Positions 12,577-24,276 of a DNA stretch of 64,000 nucleotides are shown here, one piece after another. This DNA comes from Chionis minor (lineage: Eukaryota; Chordata; Aves; Charadriiformes; Chionididae). The position numbers were made by a program, and so were the translations under genes. Location of the stretch: contig VZSF01007787.1 in the NCBI GenBank assembly GCA_013398295.1, forward strand, positions 1 through 64,000. The letters are read 5' to 3'. Numbering within the stretch: position 1 is the first letter of the stretch; every line of letters begins with the position of its first letter. The notes beneath the pieces were generated by a model. The model saw only the letters and a program-made list of their open reading frames with translations, was not told where the DNA came from and searched no databases.

Positions 12577-14709
12577 AAGTCTCTAGATTCAGGGTGTCTC
12601 TCTGGAAAAACAAACAAAAAAATTGCCCAAATTGATAAGAATGCAGTATAGTGATTTCACTGTTAGACGTGGTAAAGGAGGAAGAAGGACTACAAGATGT
12701 GACTAGATCAGTCTACGCAATTTTAGAGTAATTAACCTGTGGACAACCAGTGTTTGAGGGTGAACAGAAAAAGTAACCCTCCCCCCCAAGTACTTATAAA
12801 TTCTTTACAATTGGTAATCTGTGTAAGTAATAACTCCTCAAAAAAAAAAGTAAAAAAAAGTTGAAGTCTCTGGCTTATTCCAATGTACCTCAGTATAACC
12901 GTTATATTTAACGTCTTTCTGATCAGCAGTCTTTTGTTTGGTGCATATGTTGTCAGACTGCTGATTGACTAGATTCTGACTTGTCAGCTTACCGTCATTC
13001 TCTAACCCAAACTTCTCAAGCCTGTTTCTCATTACAATGGCTACAAACTAATAATTTTAGTTGTCATAAGCTAATTGTTTTATTTCTTCTCTTTTATTTA
13101 TTAAATTAAGCCTCACACGTGAGTGCTCTTATGGATTCATCTCAGTATCTTCAGATTCCAACATATACTTTCTTACACAGGAAATACAATAACTGTTTAT
13201 TCAGAATTAGAAACACCTACCCCCTAATTCACCATGTAGAGTGACTGAACATTTGCAAAAATCCCTGTTTACAACAGACAGTAGAAATTGTATTCAGGAT
13301 GTTGATGATGCTGAAACTAAGTTACATTCAAAATGGGAACAGGATATCACTCTGTTTATGCTACAGTTTGTCTGGAAAGAAAACCCACAGCTGGTGCAAC
13401 CCTAAACTTGGAGCAGGCTGAGATTCCCCACCATGGCTTTGATGTCAAACAGACTCTGTCTTTATGTCTCTAAAGCAAAGAGTGAACGAGGCAGGGCTGG
13501 TCTATTTATAGTCTTTGACATTTTCATGTGAGGTAAGTCAAACACAGGCAAGGCTATAGGGTTACAGGCTAAAATATGAGTGTCTCTGAAAAATCTGCCT
13601 TTCATAATTCCCATTAATTGAGGAAACTCTTAACTAGGGATTATAAACTAGATCATTAGCCTTGGCTCCAGTGTTACCAGATGGCAAATGGCACTGTGGG
13701 AAAAATCTGCCTCCCTCTGCGGCTAGCAGAGTGATACCTGATTTTATGAAAGATAGATCTTGCATGTCATGGTAATCTTCACACTTATAACCTCCAGGTT
13801 GGAAGTAAAAAGACATTATTCTTGGTATAAGACACAACAGATAATCTTCTTAAGCTTCACAGGTTGCTGTGAACAAATTGCCTGCAGGTTTTTCTCCCTA
13901 TTCTATTGAATGTGAAGAATAATTTTTCAATGGGATTGACCTTGGATACTCGAGAAATTCCCATCTGAGGAACATCCAGACAGCTGCATTATGTAATGAT
14001 AAATAAATAAAAACATGTTTATCAGCAATAAAGTCAAAACTTTCTCTTTCTCATCAATAGGTTTTAGACTCATTAACAGTACATCCTCGGCAGAGAACAA
14101 CAACTACTGAATCCAAGAATATTCAAAGCTAAATTCAAAATTTATTTTACTAATCTGGCTTTCCACGAGCAAGTTGGTTATATTTCTATATGTATGTATC
14201 TATTCATATGTATATGTATCTATACAGATTTATATATATGTATGCATTCAAGCATACAACACATGCAAGTGATTGCTTCTTCCTATCCAGTGAAAGAACA
14301 GAGATAGATTTATACTGTAATTTCAGGAAGGAACTAATTTATAAAAGGAGGAGGAACTGCCACAGCAAGTGGCTAAGTAGAAGAGTAAGTATGATATTGG
14401 AATAGGAACAGTGAGCAACAACTTAAAAAGGTGGGGTTTTTTTGAAACAGAAAGACAGCTTTGGGAGATCAAAGGTGGAGGGTTACTAAGAAAAAAGGAA
14501 TGCTGGGGAAAGGTTCTCTTTGTACTACCTTATATATCATATAAAGACTTTTAGATCTTGTTTTAGATATAAATCACTGAAAATAGCCATGGTTTACAGG
14601 CCAAATCAAAAGCTTTGCCAACAGGACGACCAACCAGTTGTGGAGACCTTTAAACTAGGAACAACTGGGAAGGGAGATGCTAACCAGCAATCAAGTGAGA
14701 AAGTGATAG
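12577..14709. other. Non-coding sequence between LTR and CR1
   Basis: No gene or clear repeat beyond a degenerate TA/TG-rich tract at 14185-14246 and a C8 run near 12780. Open frames are short and unremarkable. Confidence 0.55.
14185..14246. repeat. Degenerate TATG/TATC-rich repeat
   Basis: About 60 bases dominated by TATG, TATC and TA steps with interruptions; an old microsatellite. Confidence 0.65.
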
Positions 14710-15600
14710 ACTGGGATAACGAGCTAAATGGATAAAGTTCTGTGCTCAGAGAGCATCCTCTGAAAGTTTACAGATATAAAATTGGGAGGAGTGGTGGGTA
14801 CACCAGAGGATTATGCTGCTATTCAGAAACAGGGCAACTGGAATTCTATGAAGTTCAGCAAACAGAAATGCAAAGTCCTGCACCTGGGTAAGAATAACTG
14901 TGAGCACCAGTAGAAGCTGGGATCTGGCTGCCTGGAAAAGAACTTGGCAGAACAGGATCTAGAGGTCCCAGTGCACAACAAATTGAACATGCATCAGAAA
15001 CGTGCACTTGTATTAAACAGCATCCTGGGCTCCGTTAAGAAGACCATTGCCAGCAGGTCATTTAGGATGATTCTTTCCCTCTACTAGACAATGATGAGAA
15101 ACATACAGAATGTTGTGTCCAGCGCCAATCTCCTTGGTACAAGAGAGATATGGATTTACTTGAGTGAGACCAGCAAAGGACCACAAATATGATTAAGAGA
15201 CTGGAGTATTTATCATATGAGGAGAGACTGAGTTGGGACTATTGAGTCTGAAGAAAAGAAGGTTCAATGGTTATTCTACCAATGTGTATAAATACCTGAT
15301 GGGAAACTGTGAAGAAGACAGAATCTGACTCACCTCAGTGATATCCAGTGAAAGAACAAGGTGTGATGATCATGAACTAAAATACAGGAAATGTCATCTG
15401 AACATGAGAAAAAAACTTTTTTCCATTGAAGGCTGTAAAACACTGGAACAGGTTGCCATCGTATGTTGTTGAGCCTCCATCCTTGGAGGTATTCAAGACC
15501 CAACAAGACATTGTACTGAGCAACCTGCTGTAACTGATACTGCTTTGAGCAGGTATTAGATGATCTCTAGACGTCCCTTGCAACCTCAACTATTCTGTGA
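14710..15600 (+). mobile_element. Old 5'-truncated CR1 retrotransposon
   Basis: Plus-oriented CR1 covering the end of ORF2 and the 3' UTR. The frame fragments correspond to the segment just after the reverse-transcriptase FADD motif, the 'MKFSKQKCKVLHLG' region (about 14850-14890), and the decayed '[16 protein letters not shown]' region near 15215-15260. The 3' UTR signature 'gaacaggttgcc...ttggaggtattcaag...caacctgctgtaa...tagatgatctctag' follows and ends in a single octamer-like ATTCTGTG. Stops and frameshifts are frequent, so it is inactive and old. The duplicated block begins inside it at 15051. The 5' boundary is uncertain by tens of bases. Confidence 0.85.
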
Positions 15601-18600
15601 ATACATAATTACACTTAAATAATTTCCACTTCTATTTTCCATTCCAGAACAATCATCTATTAGCTCTACTTCTGACAACCAAGGAATGCCTCTGTGATCA
15701 AGCATATACATATGTGAAGAAGGTCTGACTAAATGACATTGAAATTACAAATCAGAAAGAAAGAACTCAAATAAATAGGGCAAGCAGAGACACCCTTCTA
15801 AAATTAGTTTGACTGTTTTCTTGAACATGTCAAGACAATTTCAAGACAGCTTTTCTGCTAGAAAGGAGAAAACACTAACATCTCCAAATGTCCAGTGGGT
15901 AGGTGTGAAAATTAGGACAGTGAAGACACGCGTATCCTCTGGTCCCACAGTGAAACAACTATCACAGATCTCTTTTGATATCTCAGCCCTTACACATTCC
16001 AGAAATAGGACTTCCAAATGGGTGTGGCTTCTTGCAAAAATACCAAGTGGCAGAAACCCGGTCACTGATAGAAAAAGATCATTCTGTCCTGAAACAGTGC
16101 ATAGACTTTCAACTAGGCAGGTGAAAAGTAGCAAAGGCTTGGAAGGGAAGCAAGAGAGTTACTGATAACAGAATGTAAAATTTCATTACCATTTATTGTC
16201 ACTGGAATCAGGTTCTGCTTACCTTAGAACAAAATAAGGTCTTTGAAAAGATAAATAATATGCTCGTGTTTTCATCTTTTTTAATGCTTTTTAACTTTGA
16301 AGAAATAATTGTTAATTCTATGGAAGAGAGAGCCCATCTTTAGTTTCCAAATAGCAAAACCACTGCAGTAAATCACACAAAGAATCAGTCCTGAAAATTA
16401 TAAGCTGCTACCCACATTTTACTCCAGAAAGACCAGTGGTACCATAAGGAAGAGCAATTCTCTAGAGATCTGAATCAAAAGGAGCAGGTGGCTTTAAAAG
16501 CAACAGTAATGGTCAATAAAATAGTTGATTTAAAAGAATCTTCCCAAGGGAAGAAAATATAACCTGATTGGCATAAAATAAATGAGAGTGTAATGAGAGG
16601 CATCTGCATATTGAAATTTTGGAATTTCTTTTCCTTCCTTAATCGCAGAGATTTTTCACTAACATTAGGTTAATACTCTTACTCTATCAGTTCCTTTTAG
16701 TTCACAGCTAATACTTAGGAGAAAGGGAGTTAAAATTTTTAGGGGATAGTAAATTCAAGAAGCTTGTCTTTTCTTTATAATTTCTTTCTACAAAAAAAAA
16801 ACCCCGAAAAAAACCCACAAACCCCAAACCACAGCCAAACAAGAAACAACCAAATCAAAACAACCCAAACAAAAAAACCCCACATGACAAAAAAGTTTTT
16901 AAAAGTTTTCTTACGTGGTGTGCATCTCCTAGTGGATGTCAGCAGGCAGATACTGTGCCTTGAAAATGTTGCTAGGTAATGTTTCAGTAATATATCTTAT
17001 TTTTTATTATCTATAGAATTAACAGTCTGAAAACTGCAGTCCATGCGAAGCTCAAACAGCAGTATGGCACACAAAAACATTAAAATACTTAACGACCAGA
17101 GGAAAGCTAAATGACTCTTAAGAACAGCTTATACTTATCACAAGCAAATATATATCAAGTTTTATTGTGTCATTTTGGTCCCATTAATGTATGCAGTCTT
17201 GCATTTTGTCCTTTTCTAAAAGTTTGTCCAGAGCTCCTCCTCTCTTTTTATTTCAAGGTTGATTTCTAGCTCTTTCCATGTTGTTCCTTTTGCTACTTGG
17301 TTCCATATTTTGACCTACCTATTTGTTAATCAGAATTTAATTGAATTGAATCAGGCAGAATTGTATTTAGCCTAGTCACCTCATTAACTGTAATCCTTAC
17401 TTTCTTATTTTTTGAATTCTTTGTATAATACTGTCCTGAATGGTTCATGGCCATCGATTATTTCTTTATTTTTCTGACTGTAGATGCAGTCATTGTATTT
17501 CCAAGAAACTCAGCACCTCCACACCATAGCTATATTCACTTATGTATATGGGCCACGCTTGCTACATTTCCTTGAACCATATCATAACAATCCTAAAGTT
17601 TTAAGAGCTAAATACATGAAAGCGCTTGACAGGTCAGTGACAATATCCCTTTCTTATCTACTCTGCCACTCTGAAATCTACATTGCTAATTGATGGACAT
17701 AGGCAGAACAACGCTGAGGAAAATTTATAAACCTTTAATAAGATTCACAAAACAAAGCATGCACAGTATGGAGACATTTACTCTACAGGAAATGTAGATG
17801 CAAAACGAAAGCCTGATTACCTTTCTCGATGAAATAAGCATCCACCTTGAGGCTGGGACTGGTCTTTCTGCTATGATCTCACTGCAACTAATACATTGCT
17901 GGAGATAAAAAAGTCAGCTCTTCTATTTTCTGATCACACACTTAATAGTCTAGTAACAAATGTAGTCAGATGAAATCCTAGAGGCAGAAGTGACTTTTAC
18001 TTAGATTGTGCACTATCTTACACTAATGTATTTAAGGACACTCAAAGTTGTGTATTTCAGCTGTTCCATAAAAATAATACTTGGGTTTATAGATCTAAAA
18101 GGGCTGTTCTTTGTGCCTTCCATAAAAATAAGTTTAACTGCCCAGTTGTAGTAACACATTTACCCAAATTTTTTGGCACTGATATTTAAATAGTTTTCAC
18201 AACGTGAAAGAGCATTAGAACAAGAATTTGAGCTGCCGTATTTGGAAGCTTTCTGCAGAACATGCCAATCGTTCCTGTGAAGTCAAATCTCCCATTTTCA
18301 AGTTTTCAACGTCCAGTGATTCTGTAAGCATGATTTTATTGTTGAAATGTTCTACATAATGACCAATTTGGTGAGCCTGGTTGAGAAGAGTTGCTGCTGT
18401 CAGTATAAATAGGAAAGGGCTTAAAGGTGTAAACGTCCCCTAGCAGTTAAGCACCTAACATTCATGAGGAACAGTAGGGATGTTAGTAGTAGGAACTTAC
18501 GTGTTCAGGAAGTTTGAGTGCCAGCTCCCTGAAAACACTGTGGATTGAGATTTTAAATCTGGATACCAAAGGTTTCAATTAGGAAACAAATTCCCTTAGA

Positions 18601-18709
18601 AGGCCAAGTCTTTAAATGGCAAGCACTTTATTTTTTAAAGTGCTCACAAAATTCTGAAATCTTCTAAACCACATAGACATGGTCTATGATTTTAAAAATC
18701 TTTTCTTAG
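15601..18709. other. Non-coding part of the duplicated unit
   Basis: Apart from an A/C-rich tract (16791-16890), no gene or known repeat is recognised. A 118-codon plus-strand frame (15809-16165) and a 97-codon frame opposite it are open but lack any familiar motif and are duplicated exactly with the block. Confidence 0.55.
16791..16890. repeat. A/C-only low-complexity tract (copy 1)
   Basis: About 100 bases made almost wholly of A and C, in runs such as AAAACCCC and CCAAACAA, with only a few G or T. Repeated in copy 2 at 20451-20550. Shorter tracts of the same kind occur at 49392-49426 and 62311-62351. Confidence 0.8.
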
Positions 18710-18710
18710 N
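18710..18710. other. Single-N assembly gap or join
   Basis: A lone N sits exactly between the end of copy 1 and the start of copy 2 of the 3,659-bp direct duplication. This placement suggests a minimal gap between two overlapping contigs that were not merged. Confidence 0.85.
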
Positions 18711-19260
18711 CAGCAGGTCATTTAGGATGATTCTTTCCCTCTACTAGACAATGATGAGAAACATACAGAATGTTGTGTCCAGCGCCAATCTCCTTGGTAC
18801 AAGAGAGATATGGATTTACTTGAGTGAGACCAGCAAAGGACCACAAATATGATTAAGAGACTGGAGTATTTATCATATGAGGAGAGACTGAGTTGGGACT
18901 ATTGAGTCTGAAGAAAAGAAGGTTCAATGGTTATTCTACCAATGTGTATAAATACCTGATGGGAAACTGTGAAGAAGACAGAATCTGACTCACCTCAGTG
19001 ATATCCAGTGAAAGAACAAGGTGTGATGATCATGAACTAAAATACAGGAAATGTCATCTGAACATGAGAAAAAAACTTTTTTCCATTGAAGGCTGTAAAA
19101 CACTGGAACAGGTTGCCATCGTATGTTGTTGAGCCTCCATCCTTGGAGGTATTCAAGACCCAACAAGACATTGTACTGAGCAACCTGCTGTAACTGATAC
19201 TGCTTTGAGCAGGTATTAGATGATCTCTAGACGTCCCTTGCAACCTCAACTATTCTGTGA
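18711..19260 (+). mobile_element. CR1 3' part, repeated by the duplication
   Basis: Exact repeat of the CR1 segment 15051-15600, starting mid-element at the duplication edge. It should not be counted as an independent insertion unless the duplication is shown to be real. Confidence 0.85.
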
Positions 19261-20450
19261 ATACATAATTACACTTAAATAATTTCCACTTCTATTTTCC
19301 ATTCCAGAACAATCATCTATTAGCTCTACTTCTGACAACCAAGGAATGCCTCTGTGATCAAGCATATACATATGTGAAGAAGGTCTGACTAAATGACATT
19401 GAAATTACAAATCAGAAAGAAAGAACTCAAATAAATAGGGCAAGCAGAGACACCCTTCTAAAATTAGTTTGACTGTTTTCTTGAACATGTCAAGACAATT
19501 TCAAGACAGCTTTTCTGCTAGAAAGGAGAAAACACTAACATCTCCAAATGTCCAGTGGGTAGGTGTGAAAATTAGGACAGTGAAGACACGCGTATCCTCT
19601 GGTCCCACAGTGAAACAACTATCACAGATCTCTTTTGATATCTCAGCCCTTACACATTCCAGAAATAGGACTTCCAAATGGGTGTGGCTTCTTGCAAAAA
19701 TACCAAGTGGCAGAAACCCGGTCACTGATAGAAAAAGATCATTCTGTCCTGAAACAGTGCATAGACTTTCAACTAGGCAGGTGAAAAGTAGCAAAGGCTT
19801 GGAAGGGAAGCAAGAGAGTTACTGATAACAGAATGTAAAATTTCATTACCATTTATTGTCACTGGAATCAGGTTCTGCTTACCTTAGAACAAAATAAGGT
19901 CTTTGAAAAGATAAATAATATGCTCGTGTTTTCATCTTTTTTAATGCTTTTTAACTTTGAAGAAATAATTGTTAATTCTATGGAAGAGAGAGCCCATCTT
20001 TAGTTTCCAAATAGCAAAACCACTGCAGTAAATCACACAAAGAATCAGTCCTGAAAATTATAAGCTGCTACCCACATTTTACTCCAGAAAGACCAGTGGT
20101 ACCATAAGGAAGAGCAATTCTCTAGAGATCTGAATCAAAAGGAGCAGGTGGCTTTAAAAGCAACAGTAATGGTCAATAAAATAGTTGATTTAAAAGAATC
20201 TTCCCAAGGGAAGAAAATATAACCTGATTGGCATAAAATAAATGAGAGTGTAATGAGAGGCATCTGCATATTGAAATTTTGGAATTTCTTTTCCTTCCTT
20301 AATCGCAGAGATTTTTCACTAACATTAGGTTAATACTCTTACTCTATCAGTTCCTTTTAGTTCACAGCTAATACTTAGGAGAAAGGGAGTTAAAATTTTT
20401 AGGGGATAGTAAATTCAAGAAGCTTGTCTTTTCTTTATAATTTCTTTCTA

Positions 20451-20550
20451 CAAAAAAAAAACCCCGAAAAAAACCCACAAACCCCAAACCACAGCCAAAC
20501 AAGAAACAACCAAATCAAAACAACCCAAACAAAAAAACCCCACATGACAA
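20451..20550. repeat. A/C-only low-complexity tract (copy 2)
   Basis: Second copy of the tract at 16791-16890, carried by the direct duplication. Confidence 0.8.
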
Positions 20551-22369
20551 AAAAGTTTTTAAAAGTTTTCTTACGTGGTGTGCATCTCCTTGTGGATGTC
20601 AGCAGGCAGATACTGTGCCTTGAAAATGTTGCTAGGTAATGTTTCAGTAATATATCTTATTTTTTATTATCTATAGAATTAACAGTCTGAAAACTGCAGT
20701 CCATGCGAAGCTCAAACAGCAGTATGGCACACAAAAACATTAAAATACTTAACGACCAGAGGAAAGCTAAATGACTCTTAAGAACAGCTTATACTTATCA
20801 CAAGCAAATATATATCAAGTTTTATTGTGTCATTTTGGTCCCATTAATGTATGCAGTCTTGCATTTTGTCCTTTTCTAAAAGTTTGTCCAGAGCTCCTCC
20901 TCTCTTTTTATTTCAAGGTTGATTTCTAGCTCTTTCCATGTTGTTCCTTTTGCTACTTGGTTCCATATTTTGACCTACCTATTTGTTAATCAGAATTTAA
21001 TTGAATTGAATCAGGCAGAATTGTATTTAGCCTAGTCACCTCATTAACTGTAATCCTTACTTTCTTATTTTTTGAATTCTTTGTATAATACTGTCCTGAA
21101 TGGTTCATGGCCATCGATTATTTCTTTATTTTTCTGACTGTAGATGCAGTCATTGTATTTCCAAGAAACTCAGCACCTCCACACCATAGCTATATTCACT
21201 TATGTATATGGGCCACGCTTGCTACATTTCCTTGAACCATATCATAACAATCCTAAAGTTTTAAGAGCTAAATACATGAAAGCGCTTGACAGGTCAGTGA
21301 CAATATCCCTTTCTTATCTACTCTGCCACTCTGAAATCTACATTGCTAATTGATGGACATAGGCAGAACAACGCTGAGGAAAATTTATAAACCTTTAATA
21401 AGATTCACAAAACAAAGCATGCACAGTATGGAGACATTTACTCTACAGGAAATGTAGATGCAAAACGAAAGCCTGATTACCTTTCTCGATGAAATAAGCA
21501 TCCACCTTGAGGCTGGGACTGGTCTTTCTGCTATGATCTCACTGCAACTAATACATTGCTGGAGATAAAAAAGTCAGCTCTTCTATTTTCTGATCACACA
21601 CTTAATAGTCTAGTAACAAATGTAGTCAGATGAAATCCTAGAGGCAGAAGTGACTTTTACTTAGATTGTGCACTATCTTACACTAATGTATTTAAGGACA
21701 CTCAAAGTTGTGTATTTCAGCTGTTCCATAAAAATAATACTTGGGTTTATAGATCTAAAAGGGCTGTTCTTTGTGCCTTCCATAAAAATAAGTTTAACTG
21801 CCCAGTTGTAGTAACACATTTACCCAAATTTTTTGGCACTGATATTTAAATAGTTTTCACAACGTGAAAGAGCATTAGAACAAGAATTTGAGCTGCCGTA
21901 TTTGGAAGCTTTCTGCAGAACATGCCAATCGTTCCTGTGAAGTCAAATCTCCCATTTTCAAGTTTTCAACGTCCAGTGATTCTGTAAGCATGATTTTATT
22001 GTTGAAATGTTCTACATAATGACCAATTTGGTGAGCCTGGTTGAGAAGAGTTGCTGCTGTCAGTATAAATAGGAAAGGGCTTAAAGGTGTAAACGTCCCC
22101 TAGCAGTTAAGCACCTAACATTCATGAGGAACAGTAGGGATGTTAGTAGTAGGAACTTACGTGTTCAGGAAGTTTGAGTGCCAGCTCCCTGAAAACACTG
22201 TGGATTGAGATTTTAAATCTGGATACCAAAGGTTTCAATTAGGAAACAAATTCCCTTAGAAGGCCAAGTCTTTAAATGGCAAGCACTTTATTTTTTAAAG
22301 TGCTCACAAAATTCTGAAATCTTCTAAACCACATAGACATGGTCTATGATTTTAAAAATCTTTTCTTAG

Positions 22370-24244
22370 AGCTATTCATTACCATTTCTTAGCAGTTACA
22401 AATTTATTACAATTTTTTAATGTTTGCAGTTTTTCAATTCAGCTAATTTGTCCTCTACAAATTCAGTTTTCTCAAAGATTCTACTCTTTGCAGCTGTTGG
22501 TATTTTTTTACCTAAAACATGTATTTAGGGTTTTTTAAGTGTTTAAAATCATATCTTAGTATAAGGAAAGCAGACTTTATTCACTTCTCTAATAACAATT
22601 TCTTGACTGTCTTGAGCAAAACTGTTGCATGGCCTAGTTTCTCCATTTGTTAATTAGTATTCATTGTTCACTTTTTAAAAGATTTAATTTTCTAATGTTT
22701 TTAGAAAATAATTTTCAAAACTAGTGTAAAGGTTGAAAATAGTTTGGATTAGTATTATCAAAGGCAAAGACTAATAATGTATGTGATTAAGAATTTATTC
22801 TCCCTCTTTTATTCTTTTATCAAGCTAGGGAGCCTGGAGCTATATTATTAAGCACCACCTCTGCCAAATCTTATTCTCTGCAATTATATGTGCACCATGT
22901 TATATACTGTTATTACTGAGCTTGAAAATGTAGGGTGTTTTTTTGTCTTTTATGAAAAAATATCCAATTCTAAAGATAAATTTATAAGCCAAAAACCTAA
23001 ACATAGATTTTGATGATAATTTTTGCCTCCAGCTAGACAACATGATCTATCACCAATTTTCTGCTTATGTTTCTTTCCAACTGAATCCTTTCCTTGTTAT
23101 TTGCTTCTTATCGATGTTTTCTTTTTCTTTTCTTTTGTTCCACAACCTCAGCTGGTGTTAAGCATAACAAACAATTTAAGGACTCTTTTTGTCTTGGAAG
23201 TTTAACGGTTTTAAGCCCCTCTGATGATTTTATCCTTTTAACCTGAAAAATTTCTACAATGACAATGTTTCTAACATTTTGTGCCACCAAACTCTGTGTG
23301 TAGTCTTTCATCTCAGTTTCCTCAGTTAACATTTAAGCTACTGCTTTATGGTGTCTGCAAGGTTTGTATTATCAAGCCTAAATACAGTAAATATTGTAAT
23401 GTAAACATCATTTGTTTTAATTTTCCACATCAAATAATTCTATCCTTGTTTTCCAGAAGAAAACATGTTCAGAAGCTTCTACCTTTCTTCTCCATTTCTC
23501 TGTTGAAGGTTGTTGGAGGTACAGTTGATTCATATTTTAGAGATGTCCTTGGCATTATGATTTGTAAAACAGAAGAATTAAGCAGTTTTCTAATTCCATT
23601 GTTCTATTGTCATTAAATAGGTATTTTCCAGAATCCCTTCATGTTAACAGCTCAGCTGTCTCAGTTTTAAAGAAAGACACTAAACCCCTTTCTGTTAGGA
23701 ATAAGTCTTGTCTAGCCATGTTTGTACCAAAGACATTAGATTCTTGTTTAAACACACCCTGTCAGCTGTTAGGTTTGAGGTATGTTCATTATTTCCCATT
23801 CTGTAAGCTTTAATATTTATGGTATTTTAGACAGAAGGACTTATTTTCTTATTGCTAATCACTAAGTACTGGATTGAAGGGAAGGGAAGGAAAAAAGGAT
23901 TTAAGCAACTGATATGGGGCTTCAATGGAATTTAGGAGCTCAGAACAAAATTTGTAATGCTGAAAATTCCTAGTTAGTTGATTTTTAAAACTTGAGGCAC
24001 CCAATCTCTAAAGGGTTTTCAGTTTTTTATCAGAAAGTTTCCTGAGTCAAACATAAATAATAAGTCCTTCTCTTTTGATAGAATTAAACCCTTCAGTACC
24101 TATTTTTAGGTCTCAACAAAAGAACAACAGAAAGACATTACCTTTTTTAAATCTCATGATGGTCTTGACCTAGTAAACACTATTACATCTATGGGATCAG
24201 TCTCATAAAATGCAGTGTTGATCAAAAAGTTAGCCCAGCTACTA

Positions 24245-24276
<32 letters not shown>

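Larger units (their letters stand above)
15051..18709 (+). repeat. Direct duplication, copy 1 (3,659 bp)
   Basis: This block reappears at 18711-22369 with a constant offset of 3,660 bases. Lines compared by eye are identical; the one difference found is A at 16931 against T at 20591. It begins in mid-CR1 and ends immediately before the single N at 18710. Nothing at its ends looks like a transposon terminus. Interpreted as an assembly duplication rather than a biological tandem repeat. Confidence 0.97.
18711..22369 (+). repeat. Direct duplication, copy 2 (3,659 bp)
   Basis: Near-perfect second copy of 15051-18709. Beyond 22369 the sequence runs on into unique AT-rich DNA without a break, whereas copy 1 stops at the N. 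A single-copy path from 15050 through one unit to 22370 is therefore natural. All sub-features of copy 1 recur here at +3,660. Confidence 0.97.

Noticed and set aside
15809..16165. 118-codon plus-strand ORF with a 97-codon ORF opposite, repeated at 19469-19825
   Set aside because: Exact conservation between copies comes from the duplication, not selection. Neither translation resembles a known protein.
23281..23616. 111-codon plus-strand ORF
   Set aside because: No recognisable motif; hydrophobic, Phe/Ile/Leu-rich composition reflects T-rich DNA.
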